From Archegozetes longisetosus (taxonomy: Eukaryota > Arthropoda > Arachnida > Sarcoptiformes > Trhypochthoniidae), in assembly GCA_018873245.2 (NCBI GenBank), contig JAEMBT020000006.1, positions 9,011,855 through 9,075,854 on the forward strand: a stretch of DNA of 64,000 nucleotides, given 5' to 3'. Below the pieces are notes generated by a model. The model did not search any database. It saw nothing but the letters and a program-made list of their open reading frames with translations, and was not told the DNA's origin. This document shows positions 35,030 to 48,100 of this stretch, one piece after another. Position numbers and translations under genes: made by a program. Position 1 is the first letter of the stretch, and each line of letters starts with the position of its first letter.

Positions 35030-35530
35030 CGAAGGGAACTCAGTTTGCATAATAATGGTTTTGATGAGTTTCGTATTTCTGAATGTATTATTGGGATAGC
35101 ATTCCGAGGCATATTTTATCTACGAATGTGAAACCTTTATATGAAAAATGCGAATAAACGCCAATTTAGGCGAAAGTATCCGCAATGGCAGGAGTCTAGG
35201 AGTCTCTGCACCTTAAATGACCCCAAAGAAAACAACACTAATCTGACTGGCTATAAGTGTTGGCCTGAAATATGTGGCCGGGGGCTGCAATAAAATTCAT
35301 GATAATTTGGAGCTTTACGCTCGGAAACTATTTACTCATCGAATGCATACGCATCCAATACACCCATAATTACTAGTGGAACACTCATAGCTTTATCACA
35401 TTTATTTGAATAGCAGAGGCAAGGATGCATCGATTAGCTAAACATCGCATTTCCAAACAACCATTCTCACTATTCCCCGTGGCAATGCGAATCACCTTCA
35501 TCAAGGACGATAACCATTCACTAATTTGAT
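35030..35530. other. less AT-rich island in the gene desert
   Basis: This segment is visibly richer in G and C than its flanks, with phrases such as GGCCGGGGGCTGCA (about 35276-35289) and CCCCGTGGCAATGCG (about 35475-35489). No long open frame, tRNA fold or transposon ends were found. It could be an old insertion, a noncoding RNA or a regulatory element. Confidence 0.35.
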
Positions 35531-36760
35531 CTTCCACAAAATGATCTCTAACTTTTAAATCATCTGAAGCTGAAGTCTTCTTTCAGGTTTGGCCGCTTCA
35601 CCTTTGTGCCTTCAAATGCTTGAAACTCTTTACCCCTTATTAGTGGGCGATTAAATAGATTATCAACAATTAAATATGATAATGACCAAACCTTAGCGAT
35701 TAAAATCACTACTAGATTGTCTCCTACAAAATTTTCACAATTCATTATAGAAATGTGATTTTATACTTCTAAACTTAAGTTCATTTCTATTAAGAAATTT
35801 TAAACGAGCTAATCTCTGATAAATCTTGCACTCGAACCCGAATGCATCGGAGATTTATTTAAATAGATTGAAAACCAGGTATCAAAAAGTTCTTCTGAAA
35901 GTGTGATACAGTGCTTTGTTATATAAGAACCTAACAATTAAAATAATAGTTATAATTTCAATTATTATAATAGATTACTTTTGAAGATTCAATTCAATTA
36001 GAATAATTGTATCTTTCACATGAGTGTTTGAAGAGATTTGCGTCGGAAGCTTTAAGTCGTCAGTAAATTGAATTAATTAGTAGTAGAGCTTATGAAAGAG
36101 ACAATGTTTTTAAGAAACAAATGTTAGAAACAATAATTAAAACAATAAAATGATAAGATCAGTTTTCTGTCTCAACGATTGCTTGTTAGGCGAAAGAGTT
36201 TGCAAAATAAACTTAAGACAACCAACGGTTAATGACATTAGATTTAGTGGCAATCAAACGTTTTTGGTTAATACCTGCGCATCATTAACCTCTAGATTGA
36301 ATTAGATTTCTCTCGAAACCGTATTTTGCTCACAATTCAATAAGAATAATGATTTTAATTTGAAGCTCTATTTCATGACAGTATGACTTATGTATCATCA
36401 ATCAAAACAGTTAACCAAACCAGAGGAAAATTCAAACTTAATTAAAAGTAATAAATAAGAAAAATCTGAAAAATTCATGTCAGGGATATGTTTAATGATA
36501 TCAAATTTATTAAACCAAAGTCTACATCAGAGCGAGTGAGATCAGCTCTTAATAAATCTCAAGAGTATCGACCCGTCATTTTCAATATTTTATTCATGTC
36601 CTTAAGACTACCAGAATCGGTCCCGAATTTGATACTACTTGATGAATACAAATTGAATAACTCATCCTAATTAATTGATATCTTGAAAAACTAGTGAATT
36701 TCTATTTGAAACTACTGGAGAACTAGATGGGAGAGGGTTTCAATAGAATGGTTAGAGAAA

Positions 36761-36843
36761 AGCCGCAATAAATTGATAGTATGCTTACCTAGTTATAGAG
36801 CAAAAAAGCCCTAATAAATTGATAATATGCTTACCTACTTATG
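36761..36843. repeat. 46 bp tandem duplication
   Basis: The unit beginning AGCCGCAATAAATTGATAGT is repeated 46 bp on as AGCCCTAATAAATTGATAAT, both followed by ATGCTTACCTA-TTAT. Two copies, the second incomplete. Confidence 0.75.
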
Positions 36844-37757
36844 CTGATTCTCTGCAAGACATTTCAATTCTATACCTACTGCGCTTGTGAGCAAAACGCG
36901 TTAGAAAGTAAAATAACGTTTCAAATACTATCTATTTTAATCATTAAAACTTTATCAAACTTTATCAAACTTTATATGTCACTTTTCTCTCTAAATCTGT
37001 CTTTCAACTTAATAATTGCCATTTATTATTAAAGTTAAACCACCGAATAACCAGATTAATTGTCGATAATATTTTATAAGCTTACAGGTGTTGTACTGAA
37101 CAAAACATTTATTATATTTCATTGAGCTCAATAGCTTGAATGACATATTTAATGAAGTGAGCGGCACATGTCAGTCATGTCAAATTTGATATACTACTAT
37201 GAGACTTAAGATAAATCATTTACTTCTCATGACTAAAACTGAATATTTTTTAGTTTTTGTAACTTTTCTAACACATCTCGTTCCTTATAAAACTTTCATA
37301 CTGAATAAATTCTAGTTATTTCAATCAAATTATACGCATAGATCTTAAAACAATATGAGATAGTTGAATTTCAATATTATTTGCTTACCTGTTGAGCATA
37401 TTGCAAAACTTAATTTTATGGTCAATTTCTGTAGAATTAAATAATAGAATGTGATAAAAGTTAAAATATTTAACTAAAGAATGATGAAAATCGTTTGGAA
37501 GGTTACAGAGATTGCACTTCACATTATTTGAAAAAGAAAATAAATGATAAAAACGATGTCAATGATAAGAAACGTATTCTATCACACTATAAACTTATCA
37601 AATGCATATGCGATTACGATTGTGGTAATATATAAAGTTGGAGTTGAGTTAATATACTAAGAATACACTTAAAGCATCTTTTAAAGCCAGTCGAGGTATT
37701 GGATGAGGCGGAGCTAATTCAAAATAGTAACTTTATAAAATTCATTTTAACTCTTCA

Positions 37758-37836
37758 AAACTTCCAAACCTTGTTCAATACTTACAAACCTTGTTCAGTA
37801 CTCCCAAACATTGTTCTAAACTGGCAAACCTTCTGC
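37758..37836. repeat. 20 bp minisatellite, about 4 copies
   Basis: Units like CTTCCAAACCTTGTTCAATA repeat with a 20 bp period and a few substitutions. An overlapping short open frame is a by-product of the repeat. Confidence 0.75.
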
Positions 37837-40800
37837 CCGACGTCTGGTCATATTGAACATGATCTACGGTCAATATTACGGACTGTGTATAGTGAATATT
37901 GAGTGATGATCACATACTAATATGCCCTTATTTATAACTATAATGGTTTACTAACTATAAGTTATTGGATGCATAGTTGAGTTTAGGATAAGATAAGTTT
38001 ATAATATAAGTTAATCACTCTGTAATTGGATAGGTTTAATATTAAGGTTTCCGCGCATCTCTCTATAATCATAGCTTCATTAGTTCATACATTCAGTCGT
38101 TACTGCTTTAGGGATTTCCATAAACAATAAATAAATAAATAAAATTCAAACGAATAATCATTTGATATATTGCAGTAAACTTCGCTGCCCTTAACCTCTA
38201 GACCTTGTTTTCAATTATTTATTATGACATTGGAAGGAAAATATTGTAGTAAACTGTAAGCATTTTTGCAGTATTATAACATAACAATGTTAAAAGTTGT
38301 CATTAAGTTAGGCAAAAGTGACTCATTTTAGAATAATAAGCTATCACTAAATTGATTATAATAGTTAATTTCATGGAAAGCCCTTGAGTTGTTGCACTAA
38401 CATTCACATCTTCATAATGATCAAGTTCTCTTTCTACTGAAAACAATTTCAATATCCGTTTTAACACTCCCAATCACAAATAATCTATAATCTTCTCAGT
38501 CCTAACATAATTATTTTCCCTTATGATTATTTGAATTAAACTTTCTAACCTATCATTAGAAGTGTTTTGGGAGTCATTTAAGACAAGCATACATTATAAA
38601 CTAATGATTGCAACAGCATTTTAATTACTTTTTTTTTGCTTAGAGATAATCTTTCAAAACGAATCCAAGTTGATTTTGCCTTTATCTTTGAAAGTTTTTA
38701 TCTTCAAACCAAAATTGAATGTCATAGAAGACTGCGGAAATCTGAAACATCAAGTTTGAGAAATATGCAATCAATTTGAGATCTAAGTGCTGATTTGGGA
38801 CCGCGTCAAACGTATCTGTACTGCAGAATCCGTACCTGTGCTGCAGAATCTGTAGTATTTAAATAGTGATAAATAAAAGTCGTGATAATTATATTTGAAA
38901 AAACTGGGAAAACCCAGAAAATCACGAGTCTTATCATAACTAAATAATTATCGAAATCTAATATTAATAATTATAATCTTAAGTCATTAATAAGGATAAA
39001 TCATTGGCATTCCCTGGAGTAAGTATGAAATTTGATTTAGTTTATATCAAACTTAACCCTTTGGCTCAACCCTTTGGAAAACTATGAAAACTATCAAATC
39101 CTGATTGAATCATCACGAATGACAAGTTCGCATATAAAAGCAATAATTTTCTCATTAGGGTATAAATTCGAATAACAGAACCATATTTTTGCCATAAAAA
39201 GTTCAATTAAGTGTTCTTTTATATCTAATTATGCTTAGGCTCAATGCCTTTTTCTCCCTTAATAGTCTGCCGCTTATATTAGATAAGTTTAGTCTACAGT
39301 CTAATACATTTTAGGTGAGTAGATCACAGCTTCATTACTTACAGATCATCACTACGTTCGAAGGTTGAAATTTCAGTTTCCTAAATCTACTAAAATAGGC
39401 TAATGTCAGAAAAATGCTTTTAATGGCAATTTATGCGGAAAAGACATACACTATATTATTATTATTATTACAATTGAATATCAGATTTAACCCAATCCAG
39501 GGACCTGTAAGACTTATATACTATAAAAGAGAAAAATCATATACTTTTATGCATTACAATAGCATTATGTATTCAATATCAATAGCGAATCTTTTCACGT
39601 TCATCATTCATCTTATCTCAGACTTTATGACCTCAAGGTTTGAAAAAATGTCTATTTCATGATGATTTTCGGTACAAAAGTCATACTCAATTTATTTTAT
39701 CCACCCGTTTGTTCAACTAACAAACAAGCGAATCGATCACTTATTATTTGCTCCAATTTTAGATCAAAATAGCATAAAATATAACATTTATATGACTTAA
39801 TTTAACGAATAAATCTTATGTCAAACCACAATAAACCGAAACCTTATTTTGGTTATTGTATTTATCGGTTTAACATATTTTATTTGAAAAATTACTGTTA
39901 TTAGCGTGACTTCGATTCTGGATCACTTAATATCAGATTTGATATAAAAAATACTCAAGCAGTTCTCAAAGTCAAATAGTTTTTTTGAACTTTATTCCAT
40001 TAACAAAGTCAAAACATTGTTCTCACGTAATTGATTCAAGATTGAACTTAGGTTTGGTCAATTAATTTAATGATTTAGCATAACTGAACTGAACTGAGAG
40101 CAATGCTTAAATCTAGAATCTGTTGTGACGTATGAGACAATCTGCGATGCAATGTAATGCATTTCAATTGAATTGCAGACTATATGTTTTACCTATACTT
40201 TATCTATGCTAAGCTTTTAACAATTGTCACACGTTTTAATTAGGTTCACTTTTAATAATAACTTCTAAGCAAATAACTTTGCAGAAATGATAATGGTTCA
40301 CATTTTATACTATAGTCAATCAAACTTATTCATTAATTTGGTTTTTAAACAATTTGCATTGGAATATGTGAGTAAATACCGCTAAATATTCATAATTATC
40401 ATACAGTTTGACTTTATTTTGAGCTCTGATAGAAGTGGAATAAAAGGTGCAGTCATTTGATGTCAAGTCTCTGATCGCCCACACACTATGTCTCAATTCT
40501 TTTATTATATAAATTATAAATATTTGATGTGCTTGATTTAAAATTCAAGTTGAACAATGTTTATAACTAGCATTATGTGTGTTTAAAAGGGTTAATTTGA
40601 ATTAATAAATACATAATAGAATTATATGAAACTGAGGCAAGTATTCGGTGCTGACCCTGATTGACCGAATAAGTTTACTCTAGTCTCGTATGTTCACTTT
40701 ACGAAATATTGACAAATACATTATATTTTGCCTATACCATCTTTTTTTCTTTTCTAACTCTCTGATTTATTGCCAAACTAAAAGGAATTTTAACTTATTT

Positions 40801-43800
40801 GCCATCAAAATACACGACTTTCAAACTTAATTTTCATCGATTCATTCAACTTTCAAGTTTTCAAAACTAAATTTTAATATATTTAATGGCCATATAAACT
40901 AAATAATGCAAAAGAGAATAAATTATTCTAATCAAAATCAAAATTTTAATTATGATCACAAATTAAAACTAATTTTTCAACCAATTAGTGATTATTTATT
41001 TGGCTGAGAATTAATTGATTTAATATTTTTAACTGAAAATAAAGAAAGTACTCGATCAAAGTATTTAGTTTTTTCAAAAGCGAAACTTCTGCAAAGGTTC
41101 ACAAAATTTTCAAATTCATTTCAAAATCATCTAGTCAAACTTTCCTAAAGTTTCTTATTTCTAATCAGCACGACTCTTGTTAAGCATTTATGAATGAAAT
41201 ATGTTTATGAAATTTTTATGATTTGTTAATTTGAAAGCTATTTATGAGATATTTATGATTGGCACATATGAGAGCGTCATAAGAATTTCTGTTCTCATAT
41301 ATCTGAAGTAGAACTCAGAGAACGATGACTTCCCGTCGTGCACATAATTAAATTGAGCTCACACTAACAACTATTATTCAAAGCATTTTAATTATATATT
41401 TTATTCGAAAAAATGTCATGCTATTTCAGATATCTTTGGTCGTACGCACGAAATGATACCAGATTTTCAGTTCAATAATACATGCCGATTAACTTTATGG
41501 ACAATACCTTTAGTTGTTGAAAGACAAATCATACATTCTTTCAGTAGGAATTAATCAATAAATATACAGCTCAAGCAAGTGAATTAGCCTCCCCTGAGCT
41601 TTTATGCAAGTTTTACAAAACATTTCTACAATTGATCGTCACGTTGAAAGAGCGTTAGATTTTGCGAATTATGTAGTGGGTGCATTGTGTTCAATGTATT
41701 ATTTTTAATGCAAATTTAAGACTTGTGCGTATAAACATTTATATCAATAACTAATGATTAATAAACTCGATACGTCAAACTTTGACTTAACTAAAGAGAA
41801 CGGTGTTTCAAATTATTATCGATCACTTTTATCCCCTTAATTCAGACGATTGGATACATTCTAACCCTTCAAATTGTGATGTATTAATAATAAATCTTAT
41901 ATTTTACGTATTCTGACGAATCAATTAAGCAAAACTAAACAAAATTGACTTATTAAATTGCTTTCTGGTGTTCGTACACGAATCGAGCTTTTCTCTAAAC
42001 TTATACTCTATTCAATTGAATCAATGAGACAATAACCACAAAAGAGAAATCAAAATGGTCCCAATTAACGTTACATTTAGTGACGATTGAAGTTAGAAGA
42101 AATGAATAGTTAAAAATAAAAAATGGCCATATTATGATTACTGAGTAAACTATAATAGTATATGATAATAGAATTTGACTGCTAAATCATAGTCTGGTAT
42201 TCTCTGCTTACAAGTCAGTGCTGGTGGTCGTGTACGGTATTTATTATCATTTCATTATGTTTCATTTTAAATGTATTAAAACGAATATTTGACTAACTGA
42301 GAGAAAGAAGAGCTAATTTAGGAGATCAAAAATTTGATGTATTGCGCACTAAAACAAAGAGAAATTGTACTTATGTTTAATACAAAGGCATTTATCTATA
42401 GATTAGTGATGATTGCGTATAAGCATTCAGTTGTGAATTGAGCATAGAAACAGGTACCTTATTCTGAAAAAATACTTTCACCTAATAGAGTGTTTATGAA
42501 GAGGAACAGGTTCTCAAACAAATGCAAATTAGTCTAAGAAATTTACAACATTAATGCCTGACTCAGTCACTCAGTCATACAAATTAATTTTTCCATTTTC
42601 AAGACTTGTCAGTTACATTATATATTACTATATTAGTCCTAATCAAACATTCAATTGAAAACTCAATTGAAAACTTCTCAGCACTCATTGATCGAAACTC
42701 AAATTCTAATTCTTCAGCTGAATAATTCATCTCAAAATTTGACTCAACTTGTATATTATGTCTAACTTTGAATATATGTTAGTTTAAGCTACAGCTTATG
42801 ACTCTAGTCTTGAATTTCTAAAAACTAATTAACTATCAACAAATAATTTATATAAAATCAATTATTTTACAATATTTCGATTAGAATTAACACATGAATA
42901 GAAAGTTAAAATCAATGTATTCAGTAATTTGAAAATCCAAATTATTTTTCGATAAGTAGACAAAACTTCTTGTTCAATTTCTATTCCGTTACAATGATTG
43001 AGCTGTTTAACAATTTTGTACCTTTCAATAAAGTTTAGTTTGGTTTAGGTTCTTATAAAAGACAGTTTAATGTGAAAAATGCTGCTTTAAACAAATTTGA
43101 TTTAGAAGCTCTTCAATTGTTATTGAATCTGATAAGCTTTGAATCAAAGTTAACCCATTGACTAAAATGATACCTGAATAAAAACGTTATTCTTCGTGAA
43201 AAGCTTATAAATTCCTAACATTCTTAAACCCGTACTTTACTAAAGGGTTAGTGGGCTGTACCGGAAAACTCGGATAAAGCGTGAATTGATTGCGAAAATA
43301 TTAAATTTAAGATGAAAAATATTTTAACGATTAATCAAGTTTCCTCCCACTCGACAAAATAGAAAAAACCCAAACTATAAACTACCCAATCCTTAGTCTA
43401 AGGCTTTATAATTAAATTAAGTATGAAACCCATAAAAAACTATTTAAGGGTTAATTTTGATCGTGTTTCGTCAATTTTTCATAACTTAATCAAAATGTTT
43501 CAGTTTAGTTGTTCAAAATAAAAAATGAATTGATGCAGGAAACTTAAAACACTTAAGAATAACTTTATTACAACCAGTTTTGTAGAAGTATTAATTTATC
43601 TAAAACAGGTCATTAATTAACTAATTAATTAAGGGTTCTGTATTTTGACGCCAAATATATTCAAAGAAAAGAAATTAAATGATAAGAAAATAGTTTTGAA
43701 AAATGTTATCAGCAACTATTGTTGAGTTTCAAGATGTGAAAGAGAAGGGGGAAACTAACGTACGATCTGATATATTATTTTAATCGATCCTTTTCCTTGA

Positions 43801-45125
43801 TTCAGAAGGACATCTAATAAGTGATGTCAGTAATTCAAGTGAATCTAGTCTTGTTATTCAAATTGAAAGTTAATAATATGAATGAGTCATGAAAAATCTT
43901 AAATTTACTTTATTATTAATTGAATTTGATTACATTCTCAATAAATATTTACAACTTTATCTATGTCCTATTGCTTTATACAATCTTAAAGTGTGATTTA
44001 CTATAAGTGAATCGGATATCGAAATTTTTGTTATAATTGTAGATTAATTAAAGGTTCATAATTATACAAAAAGTTGAATTAATACTGAATTAACTAAAAT
44101 TGTATATGTCTTCATAAAAACAATTATATACTGCTAGTTATTAATTACATAAGTTTAAAATAAGTTACAAATAGTTGAACATAGTAGTCGCTAAAGTTAT
44201 TTTGCGTTTTGAGATACCTAAAAATTCTTTTGGAATCAAAATTCAATTCCAATCTTTAATATAATGATCTAAACAATCATTTCCAATCATTAGTTCAAAA
44301 CTGAAATGAGAATTTGATGACATAAGGAACTGTTCCCAAAATTACTCTGCTTCAAACAGATTGCAATTGACTTCTTTAGCTCTGGTTTGTTTTGATTACA
44401 ACCACTATCTTATAGAAATGTCAAACTTTTCAGATTTGTTCAGGCTTTAAAGCACAGAATTTACGGATAATCTGATTGTATATTTGACTTAATAAACTTG
44501 AATACAATGTAAAATTATTACCCAAGAGATCACTCCAGAGTTTTAATGATTCCTGTATCTTATGATACAGTCATGTTTTGTATAATTCTGGTTCTTGTTT
44601 TTCAATAAACGTTTGTATGTTAAATATAAAAACATTAAAAATTATATTAATTACAACCCATTAATTGAATAAAAAGATTATATTATAAATCATATATAAA
44701 GTAAAATATGGCAAACCATATTCCATCAAATGCTAACTCAATTTTAATTAATGTATTTTGAATTCTTGTCATGTCTAAAAAATTGCATGAAATAAACTGC
44801 CACTAGGTACAAGTTATATTAGGAAAACATTTTGATTTTCAGGCTATAAAACTGATGGCAAGGATTCAAACTTATATTAATGATAGTTAAGACTAGTTAA
44901 TAGAGCTATGTTTGCCATATATTAAAAATACTATCGTTTTATACTATCATAAACAGTTTCTCCTAAAAAATAATTTTCAAATCTATGACTACAAATAGTT
45001 ACAAAGCTCTAGATTTAAATAATTCTTCCTTTGATGGTCGTATTATCACTTGGTTTATGTTTGACTCAAACACTATTCTCTTCATTTTGATTTGTACTAA
45101 AGGTTTACTACCTTTGTTTAGGAAA

Positions 45126-48100
45126 CTAATCGTTATGATTATCATTTTCTAGCATTAAGTCGAGTTGGTTTGAAAGATTGACTAACATTGTTTCGATATC
45201 ATCCAAAGGATCAGCTGACATTGTGTTCACTGGTTCTGGCAGTGCATTGTCACTCGATTTGGCAGTCATTCTGAAAATAAATGTTTATTAGTCAATAACC
45301 AATAACTTGATCGTCAAATAAGGTACCTGTCGTTGGGCTCAGTAGATGATTGTCGACTCGTATGCTTTGTTGGCGATAAGTTTCTCTTTAATAAGTTACA
45401 GTCACCTATAAAATGAATGAATCATTCAATAAAATTCAAAACTATTGAAAGAGAGGATTCCATAAATGAAATATATATAATACCAGAATTTTTGTTCCCA
45501 AAATCCTGAGATATCAAAGTGTTACAGATGTTATGAGGAATTGTAGATGAAGGCGAGTTAGTAATGGAAGAAGGGGCTGATGTCGATGAATAAGAAGGTG
45601 AAGGAGAGTGTAACTCTTTGTTGACCGACTCATTATTGACACGTTGTTTAATAGTCCCAATATTGTCATTAGCAAATGGCATGGATTCAGTAGATGAACT
45701 GCTAGATATATTACACTCACGATCACTGCTATCTTTTCGACGCTGTAGTGTATTATACGAATCCTTATTAGTTTGGCATTCATTGAAATGAAGTGGTGAA
45801 GGAGGTGGAGGAAATTCATTCGAATAATCGACACTATTTTTAGTTGAAGTGCTATTGATTTCATCGCTATTGTTCATTGAGAAACGTGAGGCCAAACTTT
45901 TGACACAAGTGGCAAATACTTGTTCATGAAATTCTTGATAGCTCTCACGATGGCCTGAATGTTGAGTAGGACTGTTGTAGCTATTGATTGTTGTTCCTGA
46001 ATATATTGGCGAACTGCTAGAACTATTACGCATTGAATTGACACGTTTGGGTGGTGGTGGCGGTGTCTTCTTCCTCTTCAGACTCGAATAAATTTGTGAA
46101 GATGATAAGTCTTGGAAATAACTGTTCGACTCATTCTCACCACTTATGTAATTATTTTGTAAACTGTTTTCTGTTTGTGGCACAGAATCAAACCTCTTAT
46201 CAAACGATGTGATCAGCGTCGGATTGCCCTTTTGTTGATCATTACAATACATCGAATTAAACGAATTTGCTTCTGTTTGACGAGTTTTTGCTGCTATTTT
46301 AGCGATTGGCTTAGCTTTGATAAGACCTTTAGGTCGATGCAAAGTAGCGGTTCCGTCGATTTCGTAGAAACATTTCTTGCTATTACTGTAGCTGTTGATG
46401 ACTTCACTATCAGTTTCGTATCCGTGAATCTTATCATTGTCTCTGTGATGAGCCAGTTCATTTTCAGAAAACTGTATCTGTTTTGAGTTGGGGAACATAT
46501 TGAAGGCATTTCTTTGATGCTGCTTTCCGACATACATCTGATAATAATTAGTTTCATTATTATCTAAACTTTCTAAAGATCTTCCGCGTGAAGATTGGAA
46601 GACAGAGTTTTGTCCATCATTGTGCACAAATCCACAATACGGACCTTCGCTTTTTTGTCTCGCAAACACAAAGCTATTCATCGGTAACTGTTGGAAAGTT
46701 CTCAGTTGTGGAGTTATTGGTGTCTCAGTAGTAGGTGATGGCGTCGATTTGGTTGGAGCAAACATTTTGATGGGTACGTCCTGATATTGTGGGTGCATAG
46801 CTAACTGATAGCTATTGTTCTGCGGACGAGATATTATATCTGGACACGAACCTGTGTTGCTGTACGCCAATGGAAGAGACATGGGATTGGAAGCACTTGC
46901 TACTGGTGTGCGACTCATATTATTGTTGACGCTTTGGATCCTTTTAATGGCTAGCATTATCTTTTTTTGGTGGCCTGAGTAATTCAACGAATTAGATCTA
47001 CTTGTGAGACATGCAATAGATGAAATTTACCTAATTTTTTGATGCCCACTTCTTCCAAGTCTTCCCAGGCCAACTCTGTCACTCTATCGATTGAATCATA
47101 TCCTTGTTGACAAAGAATATCAAAATATTCTTCTAAACGCAACAATTTCAACCATTCCAATAGAGTATTCTAAAAGATAACAAACAGTACAAAACGATTA
47201 GTATTGATTAGTCAAGTGATTAGTACTCATTAGTCAAGTGATTATATGCTTTGAACGAATATATAACTCACTGGCTTGAAGTTAGGTATACCATCAGCAA
47301 TGCTCAGCTTTTGGATCTCTGTTTTTAATATTCGTCTATTGCCAGGCTTTGTAATGCCAATAGCTGTCAAGTCCTGAAATATTAGAAAATACTTTTAGCA
47401 TATATCCAGCAAAGCAGTCACTATTATTAGGAAGTAATTATTTCAGGATATATTCGTAATTAAAATCTCATCAATCCCATGACTTTCTTCTAATACGTCA
47501 GTAGCCAAAAATATAAACAAATTAATGATCAAACAGGAAGTGTGTGACGCCTTCGCTATAATTATTAGCTATTCTAGTAAAATAACAATGAAAATAGAAA
47601 GAAGTTGGGTTTTTCTTCTAAAAGCGATACCATTACTATATACCCTAGTCTATTGTTGTCTGCTGCAGTTATGTGCATCTGTGCTCTTTATAACATTAGA
47701 TACTTCTACACACCTTATAAACTCTAACTACGACTATATCGTCAAGAAATGAGTCAACTAAATCTTATTTTCTTTTGTCACATCGTGCCCCAAACTGCTC
47801 TAATATTATACACATTAAGGAGTTGTTTTGTTTGGAGATCATCTTAACTAAGTCTTAGTTAACGATTGAGTCTGTATTGTTTTGTGTTCAAAATGAACTC
47901 AAATGTTTCCTTTTAGAAGATAATGAAACCTATTATTCATTTGGGCTATCATTAAGCTATTTCTCTAGGCTTAAAATACGGTTTGAATTGTTGTTTGAGC
48001 AGAAAATAGTTTTTTCATATGAGGAAAATGCTTTTAGAGGATAAATGAATTTATTTGAAAGGAGAATGAGATATTAACAAAATGTGTACCGATTGTTATG

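Larger units (their letters stand above)
29394..45125. other. 15.7 kb gene desert
   Basis: AT-rich DNA with no exon I can connect to a protein family on either strand. Open frames (30548-30802 +, 31118-31327 -, 33779-33964 +, 35560-35745 -, 36488-36670 +, 39414-39662 +) are short, lysine/asparagine/isoleucine-rich or hydrophobic, and lack splice partners. The stretch contains one MITE, a 46 bp tandem duplication, a 20 bp minisatellite and a less AT-rich island, listed separately. The proximal end probably includes the Caskin 3' UTR. Confidence 0.5.

Noticed and set aside
35830..35855. Minus-strand GGTTCGAGTGC as a tRNA T-arm
   Set aside because: Flanking bases do not form a T stem or acceptor stem.
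47525..47752. 75-codon plus-strand frame inside a Caskin intron
   Set aside because: Antisense to intronic DNA, hydrophobic, no similarity that I can see.
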